Below are positions 6,369 through 13,724 of a stretch of 13,927 nucleotides of DNA, in pieces. Source of the DNA: Akkermansia muciniphila (GTDB lineage Bacteria; Verrucomicrobiota; Verrucomicrobiia; Verrucomicrobiales; Akkermansiaceae). The translations under genes were made by a program, and so were the position numbers. The DNA is taken from NCBI GenBank assembly GCA_945870545.1, contig CAMBTF010000011.1, positions 1-13,927 on the forward strand, given 5' to 3'. Numbering within the stretch: position 1 is the stretch's first letter; every line of letters begins with the position of its first letter. The notes beneath the pieces were generated by a model. That model was not told the origin of the DNA. It saw only the letters and a list, made by a program, of their open reading frames with translations, and ran no database searches.

Positions 6369-6830
6369 ATGGCACGCCACAAGAAATACTCCCACGAGGA
6401 CGACAACAATCCGGAGCTCGACATTTCCTCGCTTATTGATGTTTGCTTCCTGCTGCTCATTTACTTCATCGTCACATCATCGGTGACCATCCGCGAGTCC
6501 GATCTGGCCATGTCCCTTCCGGCCGCGAACCCGAGCAACGAACAGCCCAAGATCGAACCCATGTTCATCCGCGTGGATGTCGCCGGCGTGATCTACACCG
6601 GAGTCGGCGCGGGGCAACAACAGCTCGATCAGGATGCCAGCGTGCGCGATGTGCCTCTGCTCGACAGCCAGCTCGACCTCTACTCCGCCGCAGCGCGCAG
6701 CGCGGGCAGCACGCCCCTGGTGCAGGTTTACGTGGATCCCGGCGCGACGCAGCAGCGCGTGATCGACGTCCTCAATTCGCTCGCCGGAGCCGGAATCTCC
6801 TCGGTCACATTCACCGATCTGGTGGAGTGA
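6369..6830 (+). CDS. exbD: ExbD/TolR-family protein, second copy
   Basis: A 153-aa second ExbD/TolR protein starting 51 bases after the first. The N-terminal tail is rich in His, Asp and Asn (HKKYSHEDDNNPELD), followed by the TM helix SSLIDVCFLLLIYFIVTSS with the proton-carrying aspartate D24. The periplasmic region ends in the typical TolR-like pattern TPLVQVYVDPGATQQRVIDVLNSL and GISSVTFTDL. It differs from the first copy throughout the periplasmic part, so it is not a recent duplicate. One TolQ-type plus two TolR-type genes is the arrangement of AglR-AglQ-AglS, the Myxococcus motility motor, although similar sets occur in transport clusters. The spacer before it is C/A-rich and ends in a T-run with no Shine-Dalgarno. 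A perfect 9-base-pair terminator follows 34 bases after the stop. Confidence 0.92.
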   Translation: MARHKKYSHEDDNNPELDISSLIDVCFLLLIYFIVTSSVTIRESDLAMSLPAANPSNEQPKIEPMFIRVDVAGVIYTGVGAGQQQLDQDASVRDVPLLDSQLDLYSAAARSAGSTPLVQVYVDPGATQQRVIDVLNSLAGAGISSVTFTDLVE

Positions 6831-6864
6831 ACGGATTTTCCTCAGGAAATCCCTAAAATTCCCA

Positions 6865-6915
6865 CGCCGTCGGACGTTCCCCCTTGCAGGACATCACCGA
6901 CGGCGCATTATTTTT
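6865..6915 (+). terminator. Intrinsic terminator after the exbB-exbD-exbD operon
   Basis: CGCCGTCGG (6865-6873) and CCGACGGCG (6897-6905) are perfect complements around a 23-base loop, followed by CATTA and five T residues (6911-6915). A smaller hairpin, GGATTTTC/AGGAAATCC (6833-6852), lies just upstream. The long loop and the five bases before the T-run make it weaker than the fba terminator, so read-through into the TPR gene is possible. Confidence 0.7.
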
Positions 6916-6942
6916 CAAACTTTACCTCTACCGATCCATAAC
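6914..6942 (+). promoter_or_regulatory. Weak sigma70-like promoter before the large TPR gene
   Basis: TTCAAA (6914-6919) and CATAAC (6937-6942) each match four of six consensus bases with a 17-base spacer, 36 bases before the start codon. The position after a terminator fits a separate promoter, but the match is weak and verrucomicrobial promoters are poorly defined. Confidence 0.25.
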
Positions 6943-6978
6943 CCGATTTTTCACGAGAAAACCTACCCAATAACGACC

Positions 6979-9972
6979 ATGAAAAAACTCCTTCTCGCAC
7001 TCGCATTCGCGGCCACCGCCGTCCCGGCCTCCGCGCAGGAAACGCTCCCGGAACTCGTCGATGCCGCCCTCATGGCGATGAATAAGGAGAAGTGGGAGGA
7101 GGCGCTCGCCTTGAACACCAAAGCCGCGGCCTTTGGCAAGAATCCGAAAATGGCGATCCAGCTCTACGGGGCGCAGTTTGGAACGATCATTTACCGCAAG
7201 GGCATGTGCGAGCTGAAGCTGAAGAAATTCGATGAAGCCATGAAGTCCTTTGAATCCTGCTACAAGGACTTTCCCAACGACAAGGTGGCTGGCGGGGGTA
7301 ACGTTTTTCAAAAGATGGCTCTGCTAAAATGGGGCGACGCGGCCTTCGGCCTCGAGGACAATGAGTTGGCGATCACCCAGTGGAAAAAATTCCTCCAGGA
7401 GCGCGACAAGCTGAAGGATAAATACTCCCAGGGTTCATTCCATGTGAACATGGCGATCGCCCATTATCGCCTCGGTAAGATCACCGAGGGTAGTGAGCAT
7501 CTTGAAATTGCAATCACGAACAAGAACACCTTCCCCACGCCGGACGAAGCCATCGTGGCCGGGTTCCAGGCGCTGGTCACCGCGGCCATCGCAAAGCCCG
7601 ACGAGCGCGCGCTTCTCGATTTCATCGCCAAGAACCGCGGCGGCCTGATCGTCGCCCCCTACGCGATGCAGCGCTATTCGAAGACCTTCATGAAGCTCGC
7701 CGCCGACGCCCTTGAGGCCGACATGACGGAAGCGGCGCTCAACCTTTATCAGTTCGTTCCGGCCACAGAAGTCGCCATCGATGATCTGAGCGCCCGCATC
7801 CGCGACATGGGCCATCTTCCGCGCCTTTCCTCCGGCACCCTCCGCCTTGACAAGGCGAGCCTCGAGTCCCAGCTCACCGCCCTTGAGGCCGAGCAGCGCG
7901 GCAATAAGTCCATCGAGATGTTCAAGCTCGCCGTGATCGCGTTCATCCATGATACAAACGGCAACTTCCACGGCTCCTACGCGGCCTATCTCCAGCTTGA
8001 GCAGTATTTTCCCAAGGCCGAGAAGCGCGAGGACAACCTTTTCCACCTGGTTCGCACTTCCTCGGTAATCGGCAATATCATGACCACGCAGAAATATGGC
8101 GAACTGTTCCTCGCCACTTTCCCTGAGTCCAAATACAAGCCGGATGTCCAGAAGATGATGCTCTCCTCCCTGTTCTTCGACGGGAAATACGAGATCTGTA
8201 TCGAGATCGCGGGTGACATCATCGAGAACAAGAAGGCAACCGAAGGTACGCCGGAGCACGATCTCGTCCTTTTCGTCCTCGGCGGCTCCTATTTCTACAC
8301 CGGCCAATATGACAAAGCCGCCCCGCTCCTCGACCAGCATGTCGAGAAATACCCGGCGAGCGTCTTCGCGATGTCCGCCTCGTATTTCCAGGCATCCAAC
8401 GTTTCCCGCCTCCAGTTCTGGTCGAAGGCCGCGAAGCTGCTAGATGCTTTCCTCGAGAAATACAAAGCCGACCCAAACCAGTCCTACATCCCGCTCGCGC
8501 TTTATGACCGCGCCAACGCCCACTACGCGGAGGAGGAGAATGAGCCCGCCGTGGAAAAGACGACCCGCATTATCAAGGAGTTCGCTGATTCCCCGGTCAC
8601 GGACCAGGCCTACAACCTTCGCGGCAACGTCCTGCAGGGTCTCGACAAACGTGATGAGGCCGAGGCCGATTATCTCAAAGCGATCGAGATCGGTGAAACA
8701 CGCGCCCATGACGGTGTGGTCGGCGAGGCGCTTTATTACCTCACCGCGATGTTGGGCGAGCATAAGAAAGGCGAAGACTTCGGCCCGCGCCTGAAAGATG
8801 CCGTCCCTTACGCCGACAAATTCTGGAAGGAGTATTCGGAAGGTTCTCCCTACCGCTCGCAGGTCGCCGTTGCCCAGATGTATGCCATGGAATCCGTCAA
8901 CCGCGGTGATGAGGCGCTGGCTCGTCTGCAGGAGGTCATTTCCGACATGGCCAAGCAAACCGAATCTGTCGGCCTTGAGGAGGCGATCAACTCCTACACC
9001 GAGTTCTATCTCGAGAAGCACACTCCTGAAGAGCTCAAGGAGCATTACTACAATTTCCCGGGAATCCGCACCACGGACAAGGCCGCCCGCGCGATCCTAC
9101 GCATCGCCATCATCGGCGTGTTTGAAACCGTAGCCAAGGACAAGGAGAAACCCGACCAGCAGCGCGCCGCTGAGGCGATGATCACCGTCCTTTTCCAGAA
9201 CCTGAAGGCGGACTTCGAACTCAAGGAGCTTTCCAACTACATCCTTGTGAAACTCGGCGATTACCTGCGCACCAACACCTCCGCGCCGCGTGAGGCGCTC
9301 TCGTATTACGACGAGGCGCTCTCCCGCCCCGATCAGGCCTATCTGTTCCAAGCGCTCGGCGGCCGTGCCGATGTTTACGGCCAGTCCCCGCAGCCCGCCG
9401 ATCTCGATAAAGGCATCGCGGACTTCGAGCGCATCTTCGCCGACTCGCAAGAGAAGCCGGAGCGCGAGTTCGCCCTGTATCGCATCATCCAGATCCTGAT
9501 GAAAAAAGGGGACTACGCCAAGGCGGCCGAGCGTGCGAACCAATATCTCGATCGCGAGGAGGGCAAATCCCTCGGCTTTACGAAATACTCGCCGGAGGTC
9601 GGCCTCATGCTGGCCGAGACCTTCGACAAACGGAACCTCACCGACGATGCCATCGCCATGTATGTGAAAGTGTTCTCCGCCCACATGGGCTACATCAAGA
9701 TCTCCGCCCCCGCGATCGAGAGGTGGATGGAGCTTTCTTACAAACGCAACAAGGCCTCGACCGGGCCGGGTGTCACCTCCGACCGCCAGGGTGCGTATCA
9801 GCGGGGTTACCAATTCCTCGAGCTGACCGGTCGCTTCAAGGACAAGATGACCCCCGAGGAGGTGAAATTCTGGGAGCGTGTCCAGAAACTCACCGACCAA
9901 TACGAGGCCGATCCGAACGTGAAATCCATGGAAGAAATCCTCAAGGAAAAGGCGGAGGCAGAAGGCCGCTGA
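6979..9972 (+). CDS. Large exported TPR-repeat protein
   Basis: A 997-aa protein with a clear Sec signal peptide (MKKLLLALAFAATAVPASA, cut before QE) and then helix pairs of the TPR/Sel1-like kind over nearly the whole length. Examples are YRKGMCELKLKKFDEAMKSF (about 74-93), VLGGSYFYTGQYDKAAPLL (about 434-452) and LRGNVLQGLDKRDEAEADYL (about 549-568). No enzymatic domain, TM helix or anchor is seen after the signal, so it should be a soluble periplasmic or envelope-associated scaffold. TPR proteins of this size bind partner proteins; which ones is unknown. Its position directly after exbB-exbD-exbD and before a second exported TPR-like protein suggests that it serves the ExbB/ExbD motor. The ATG has no Shine-Dalgarno motif. 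The terminator upstream means expression can be separate from the motor genes. Confidence 0.85.
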   Translation: MKKLLLALAFAATAVPASAQETLPELVDAALMAMNKEKWEEALALNTKAAAFGKNPKMAIQLYGAQFGTIIYRKGMCELKLKKFDEAMKSFESCYKDFPNDKVAGGGNVFQKMALLKWGDAAFGLEDNELAITQWKKFLQERDKLKDKYSQGSFHVNMAIAHYRLGKITEGSEHLEIAITNKNTFPTPDEAIVAGFQALVTAAIAKPDERALLDFIAKNRGGLIVAPYAMQRYSKTFMKLAADALEADMTEAALNLYQFVPATEVAIDDLSARIRDMGHLPRLSSGTLRLDKASLESQLTALEAEQRGNKSIEMFKLAVIAFIHDTNGNFHGSYAAYLQLEQYFPKAEKREDNLFHLVRTSSVIGNIMTTQKYGELFLATFPESKYKPDVQKMMLSSLFFDGKYEICIEIAGDIIENKKATEGTPEHDLVLFVLGGSYFYTGQYDKAAPLLDQHVEKYPASVFAMSASYFQASNVSRLQFWSKAAKLLDAFLEKYKADPNQSYIPLALYDRANAHYAEEENEPAVEKTTRIIKEFADSPVTDQAYNLRGNVLQGLDKRDEAEADYLKAIEIGETRAHDGVVGEALYYLTAMLGEHKKGEDFGPRLKDAVPYADKFWKEYSEGSPYRSQVAVAQMYAMESVNRGDEALARLQEVISDMAKQTESVGLEEAINSYTEFYLEKHTPEELKEHYYNFPGIRTTDKAARAILRIAIIGVFETVAKDKEKPDQQRAAEAMITVLFQNLKADFELKELSNYILVKLGDYLRTNTSAPREALSYYDEALSRPDQAYLFQALGGRADVYGQSPQPADLDKGIADFERIFADSQEKPEREFALYRIIQILMKKGDYAKAAERANQYLDREEGKSLGFTKYSPEVGLMLAETFDKRNLTDDAIAMYVKVFSAHMGYIKISAPAIERWMELSYKRNKASTGPGVTSDRQGAYQRGYQFLELTGRFKDKMTPEEVKFWERVQKLTDQYEADPNVKSMEEILKEKAEAEGR

Positions 9973-10004
9973 ACCATCCCGAAACCCCCAACCCAAGCCA
10001 TACC

Positions 10005-10919
10005 ATGAAACACCTCATCCTCCCGCTCCTGCTGATCCCCGCGCTTACGATCCCTGCCTTCTCGCAGGCGTTCGAGGCCGAGGCCATCCTCTCAAAACCC
10101 AATAACGGCGGCACCTTCCGCGCCTGGATCCTTGCTGCCACCAAGACCCAGATCCGTTACAAGACCAGCAAGGTTTCCACGGATTTCGACGATGCGCGTA
10201 CAGCGGATTTCGCCACCGTCTTCCTCGTCGAGCCGCCCGATTACGCCGCTGCCATCGATCTGTTCGAGGGCAGGAAATACAAGGAAGCGCAGGAGGCGTT
10301 CGCTGCGGTCAAGGAGCGCTGCAAGCCGATCGCCGTGTTGCCCGACAATTTCCATACCCTCGCCGCTTTCCATGAGATGGAATGCTTCCGTCACCTCGGA
10401 GACTACGAGGGTCTCGCTGCCGTTCTGAAAACCTTCCTCAAGGTGCCCATCACCCGCGAGAACCAGCTCCGCCAGCTCGACCTCTACATCATGTGGGACG
10501 CCGTCCGCGCCGCCGCATGGGATCGTGTTTTGATCATCGCCTCGGAGAGGGATGAAGAGGTTCTTCCCGGCTACCAGCGCGCGCAGGTTGCCTATTGCAA
10601 AGCCCTCGCGCTCGACAATCTCGGGCGCGGCCGTGAGGCGGTCATCGAATACAACGTCGCCATGACAGCGGACTCGGGAGCTTCGGAGATACTGACGCAA
10701 CAGGCCGGCCTCAAGGCGCTAGGCGTTTACCAGAAGGATCCGGAAGTCCAGGTCGCCATCCAGAACTGGGGCACCAAGGACGAGAACAAGAACTCGACTG
10801 GATACACCCGCCTCACCGAGGCCGCCGCGCTGGCTGTGTTTTATGAGAAGTATCTCAACCTTGGGAAACCGCTTCCCGCGGAACTCAAGGCGTTCACGAA
10901 ATACGTCGCCGCGAAGTAA
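10005..10919 (+). CDS. Exported TPR-like protein, hypothetical
   Basis: A 304-aa protein with a signal peptide (MKHLILPLLLIPALTIPAFS, cut before QAFEAEA). Next comes a short beta-rich stretch, TFRAWILAATKTQIRYKTSK to about residue 70, that could be a small barrel. The rest is helical with TPR-like signatures (AAIDLFEGRKYKEAQEAFAAV; MECFRHLGDYEGLAAVL; KALALDNLGRGREAVIEYNVAM). I do not recognise a named family. The gene begins 32 bases after the large TPR gene with no terminator between, so the two form an operon and probably act together in the periplasm. The frame is open well upstream of 10005, but only this ATG gives a signal peptide. No Shine-Dalgarno motif. The stop codon lies in the loop of its own terminator. 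Confidence 0.8.
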   Translation: MKHLILPLLLIPALTIPAFSQAFEAEAILSKPNNGGTFRAWILAATKTQIRYKTSKVSTDFDDARTADFATVFLVEPPDYAAAIDLFEGRKYKEAQEAFAAVKERCKPIAVLPDNFHTLAAFHEMECFRHLGDYEGLAAVLKTFLKVPITRENQLRQLDLYIMWDAVRAAAWDRVLIIASERDEEVLPGYQRAQVAYCKALALDNLGRGREAVIEYNVAMTADSGASEILTQQAGLKALGVYQKDPEVQVAIQNWGTKDENKNSTGYTRLTEAAALAVFYEKYLNLGKPLPAELKAFTKYVAAK

Positions 10920-10934
10920 GCTTCCGCGCTTTTT
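10910..10934 (+). terminator. Terminator spanning the stop codon
   Basis: CGCGAAG (10910-10916) pairs with CTTC-C-GCG (10921-10928) with one bulged C, a TAAG loop that holds the TAA stop, and then five T residues (10930-10934). Terminator and gene end share sequence, so the stop codon and the stem cannot vary independently. Confidence 0.65.
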
Positions 10935-11032
10935 CGGCTTGTCCCTGGCCGCGAAATATTTCCCGTAATGCTTGCCGCTAAGTCTCGGCGTTCGCAATGT
11001 CCGGGTGGAACCGGAACATTTCCGCACCAGCG

Positions 11033-12646
11033 ATGCAACGACTGCCCCTGATCCTATCCGCCTGCCTGCTGCTCGTTTCCTGTCAGAAGGAAACCCAGGT
11101 CGATAAGGCGACCCGCGAGGGCATTCTTCTCATGGGTAATTCCGCCGATCCCAAGAGCCTCGACCTTCAGGTTGTTTCCGGCGTGATCGAAAACAACATC
11201 ATGCGCGCCCTCTTTGAGGGCTTGGTCCAGCTGCACCCGACCGAGGATCTCAGTGCGCCGCCGGGAGCCGCGCTGTCGGTTACCCCGGATGAGACCTTCA
11301 CGGTCTGGACGGTGCGGTTGCGCCCGGAGGCAAAATGGTCGGATGGCAAACCCGTAACCGCCGAGGATTTCCGTTTCTCCTACGAGCGCATGCTCACCCC
11401 GTCCTTCGGCGCGAAATACGCGGAGATGCTCTATTTCATGGCAGGCGCGGAGGACTTCAACAAAGGCAAGTCCACGGATTTCTCGACGGTTGGCATCAAG
11501 GTCACCGATCCCCACGGCTTTGTCCTCACCCTCCGCGGCCCGTCACCTTTTTTCCTCGAAGTCATCAAGCACTACACATGGTATCCTGTGCCTAAGCATC
11601 AAGTGCTCAAGTTCGGCAAAATCGACATGGTCGGAAATCCCTGGGCGCGCTCCGAGAACCTGGTCGGCAACGGCCCCTACCGAATCAAGTCCTACCGCCG
11701 CAACGACCACATCGAGGTCGAGCGCAACCCGCACTACTGGGATGCAGGAAATTTCCCGCTCAATGGCATCCGTTTCCTGCCTGTCAGCAACACGTTCACC
11801 GAGTCGCGCATGTTCCGCGACGGCCAGCTCCATGTCACCAACACCGCCCCGCCCGAGGTGGTGGATCTCATGAAAAAGGTAGACCCCGGCTCGCTGCGTC
11901 AAGAGCCTTACCTGGGCACCGTTCTTTATCGTTACAATACCAAGGCGAAGCCTCTCGATGATGTCCGCGTCCGCCGTGCGCTGAGTCTCGCCATCGACCG
12001 CAAGGCGCTTTGCGAAAGCGTTTTCCGCGGCTTCAAGCCCGCCTACGGCATGACTCCGCCGATGGGTGATTACCAGCCGCCGCGCGGCGTTGCGCTGGAT
12101 CCCGAGACGGCCAGAAAACTCCTGGCTGAGGCCGGCTTCCCGGGGGGCAAAGATTTTCCACGCCTGAAAATTCTCATCGCCTCCAAAGAAACGAATGCCG
12201 CGCTCGCCACAGCCATCCAGGCGATGTGGCGCGAATACCTTGGCGTAGAAGTCGAGATCCAGAGCAAGGAATGGACTGCTTACCTGGTCGCCATGCAGGA
12301 CATGGATTACGAGATCATCAGCGGCGGATGGATCGGGGATTACATCGATCCTCTCACGTTCCTGGAAATGTGGTCGGCGGGCAACGGCAACAACCGCACC
12401 GGCTGGGAGAGCGAACCTTTCGGAGCAAAGCTCAAGGAGTCCTTCCAGGTCAGGGATCCCGCCGCGCGCCATCGCCTTTTGCGCGAGGCCGAGGAGATCC
12501 TGCTCGCCGACTCGCCCATGACGCCGATTTCTTGGTGGGGAAAAAACTACCTGCTGCATCCCTCCGTGAAAGGCTGGGAGCCGCTGCTGCTCGACAACCA
12601 TCCCTACACCCACATCCGGCTCGTCCCGCCGCCGCCGAAACGCTGA
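11033..12646 (+). CDS. oppA: OppA-type peptide-binding lipoprotein
   Basis: A 537-aa solute-binding protein of the SBP_bac_5 (OppA/DppA) family that captures oligopeptides or similar ligands for an ABC importer. A lipoprotein signal is clear (MQRLPLILSACLLLVSC, lipobox LVSC, lipidated C17). The family's markers follow: PKSLDLQVVSG near the N-terminus, AKWSDGKPVTAEDFRFSYERM, GNGPYRIKSYRRNDHIEVERN with NPHYWD, VRRALSLAIDR and a C-terminal ISWWGKNYLLHPSVKGW. Length is normal. The ATG at 11033 is chosen because it opens directly into the lipoprotein signal; an ATG at 10997 would add 12 residues before it. No Shine-Dalgarno motif. OppB follows after 13 bases. The ligand (oligopeptide, murein peptide or other) cannot be read from the sequence. 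Confidence 0.93.
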   Translation: MQRLPLILSACLLLVSCQKETQVDKATREGILLMGNSADPKSLDLQVVSGVIENNIMRALFEGLVQLHPTEDLSAPPGAALSVTPDETFTVWTVRLRPEAKWSDGKPVTAEDFRFSYERMLTPSFGAKYAEMLYFMAGAEDFNKGKSTDFSTVGIKVTDPHGFVLTLRGPSPFFLEVIKHYTWYPVPKHQVLKFGKIDMVGNPWARSENLVGNGPYRIKSYRRNDHIEVERNPHYWDAGNFPLNGIRFLPVSNTFTESRMFRDGQLHVTNTAPPEVVDLMKKVDPGSLRQEPYLGTVLYRYNTKAKPLDDVRVRRALSLAIDRKALCESVFRGFKPAYGMTPPMGDYQPPRGVALDPETARKLLAEAGFPGGKDFPRLKILIASKETNAALATAIQAMWREYLGVEVEIQSKEWTAYLVAMQDMDYEIISGGWIGDYIDPLTFLEMWSAGNGNNRTGWESEPFGAKLKESFQVRDPAARHRLLREAEEILLADSPMTPISWWGKNYLLHPSVKGWEPLLLDNHPYTHIRLVPPPPKR

Positions 12647-12659
12647 ACGCCCGCCCGCC

Positions 12660-13574
12660 ATGCCAAAGCTCATCCTATCCCGTTTTCTGCAGGGCTTGCT
12701 CACGCTTTTCGTGTTGGTCACGCTGACATTTTTCCTCGTCCACGCCATGCCGGGCAGCCCCTACACGGAGGAGAAGGCGCTCCCCGAGCACATCCTGGCC
12801 GAGAAGAAGAAAGCCATGGGTCTCGACAAGCCCTTGCCCGTCCAATACGCGATTTACATTTCGAACCTGGTTTTCAAACAGGATCTCGGCCCGATGATCA
12901 AGAAGGAGGGCGTGCAGGTCTCGGAAATCATCGCGGAATCCTTTCCCGTTTCGCTGGCACTCGGCCTCGCCTCGATGGGTATTGCGCTGCTCGTCGGAAT
13001 CCCCGCCGGTGTCATCGCGGCGGTGAGGAAAAACACGCCCGTTGACTTCTCGTGCCTCGCCTTCGCCATGATTGGCATTTGCCTGCCCAGCTTTGTGATC
13101 GGCCCGCTGCTCGCTGTCGGGGCCGGGCTATATTTCCAGTCCCTCAACGTCGCTGGCTGGTCATCTCCCACGGACTGGATCCTGCCCGCCTTCACCCTCG
13201 GCATGATCAACGCGGCCTACCTCGCCCGCCTTTCCCGCGGCGGCATGCTCGACGTGCTCAACCAGGACTACATCCGCACCGCCAAGGCGAAAGGCGTGCC
13301 CGGCTCACGCATCATCATCCGCCACGCTCTCAAAGGCGGGCTCATCCCCGCCGTCGCTTTCATCGGCCCTGCTTTCGCTGGGATGATCTCCGGTTCCTTC
13401 GTGATCGAGACGATTTTCCAGATCCCCGGCATGGGCCAGCACTTCGTCAACGCCGCCACCGACCGCGAGTTTTTCCTGATCCAAGGCCTCGTCCTGTTCT
13501 ACGGTTTTCTCATCGTCGCCGCCAACCTCCTCGCCGATCTCGCCCAGATCGCCCTTAACCCCCGGATGCGCTGA
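12660..13574 (+). CDS. oppB: OppB-type peptide ABC transporter permease
   Basis: A 304-aa inner-membrane permease of the DppB/OppB type. The first TM (about 9-29) carries the usual RFLQGLLTLFVLVTLTFFLVHAMPGSP start, followed by a periplasmic segment and five further TM helices (about 97-121, 131-157, 174-195, 228-255, 272-295). The EAA loop that docks on the ATPase is visible as DYIRTAKAKG to HALKGGLIPAV (203-232), and the family's ETIFQIPGMGQ lies at 250-260. It starts 13 bases after oppA and is surely in the same operon. It needs an OppC partner and OppD/OppF ATPases, none of which appear before the window ends; the next open frame does not look like OppC. No Shine-Dalgarno motif before the ATG. 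Confidence 0.95.
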   Translation: MPKLILSRFLQGLLTLFVLVTLTFFLVHAMPGSPYTEEKALPEHILAEKKKAMGLDKPLPVQYAIYISNLVFKQDLGPMIKKEGVQVSEIIAESFPVSLALGLASMGIALLVGIPAGVIAAVRKNTPVDFSCLAFAMIGICLPSFVIGPLLAVGAGLYFQSLNVAGWSSPTDWILPAFTLGMINAAYLARLSRGGMLDVLNQDYIRTAKAKGVPGSRIIIRHALKGGLIPAVAFIGPAFAGMISGSFVIETIFQIPGMGQHFVNAATDREFFLIQGLVLFYGFLIVAANLLADLAQIALNPRMR

Positions 13575-13598
13575 TCCCGATGCCCCTGTTGGAAATCT

Positions 13599-13680
13599 GC
13601 GCGGCGCACGGGCGGGAAGATACGCTGGTGTCCGGAGATCCTTGGGCTGAAAGCAGCCCAGCAGCCCAGCGTCTCCGCGC
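13599..13680. other. Nested stem-loop region downstream of oppB
   Basis: Three nested complementary pairs can form: GCGCGG (13599-13604) with CCGCGC (13675-13680), CGCTGG (13623-13628) with CCAGCG (13666-13671), and TGGGCTG (13643-13649) with CAGCCCA (13654-13660) around an AAAG loop. GGAGA (13634-13638) can instead pair with TCTCC (13672-13676), giving an alternative fold. There is no T-run, so it is not a standard terminator. It fills most of the gap between oppB and the next start codon. Confidence 0.45.
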
Positions 13681-13724
13681 GAAGACTTGCGGGGTTGCGG
13701 CCCAGCTGTCAGAAACGGTGAGCG

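Noticed and set aside
10953..10962. GAAATATTTC palindrome before oppA, considered as an operator or promoter
   Set aside because: A 10-base AT palindrome is likely by chance and no -35/-10 pair with acceptable spacing could be placed around it.
11543..12748. A 401-codon open frame opposite oppA
   Set aside because: It is antisense to a well-conserved family protein; the long frame follows from GC-rich third positions.
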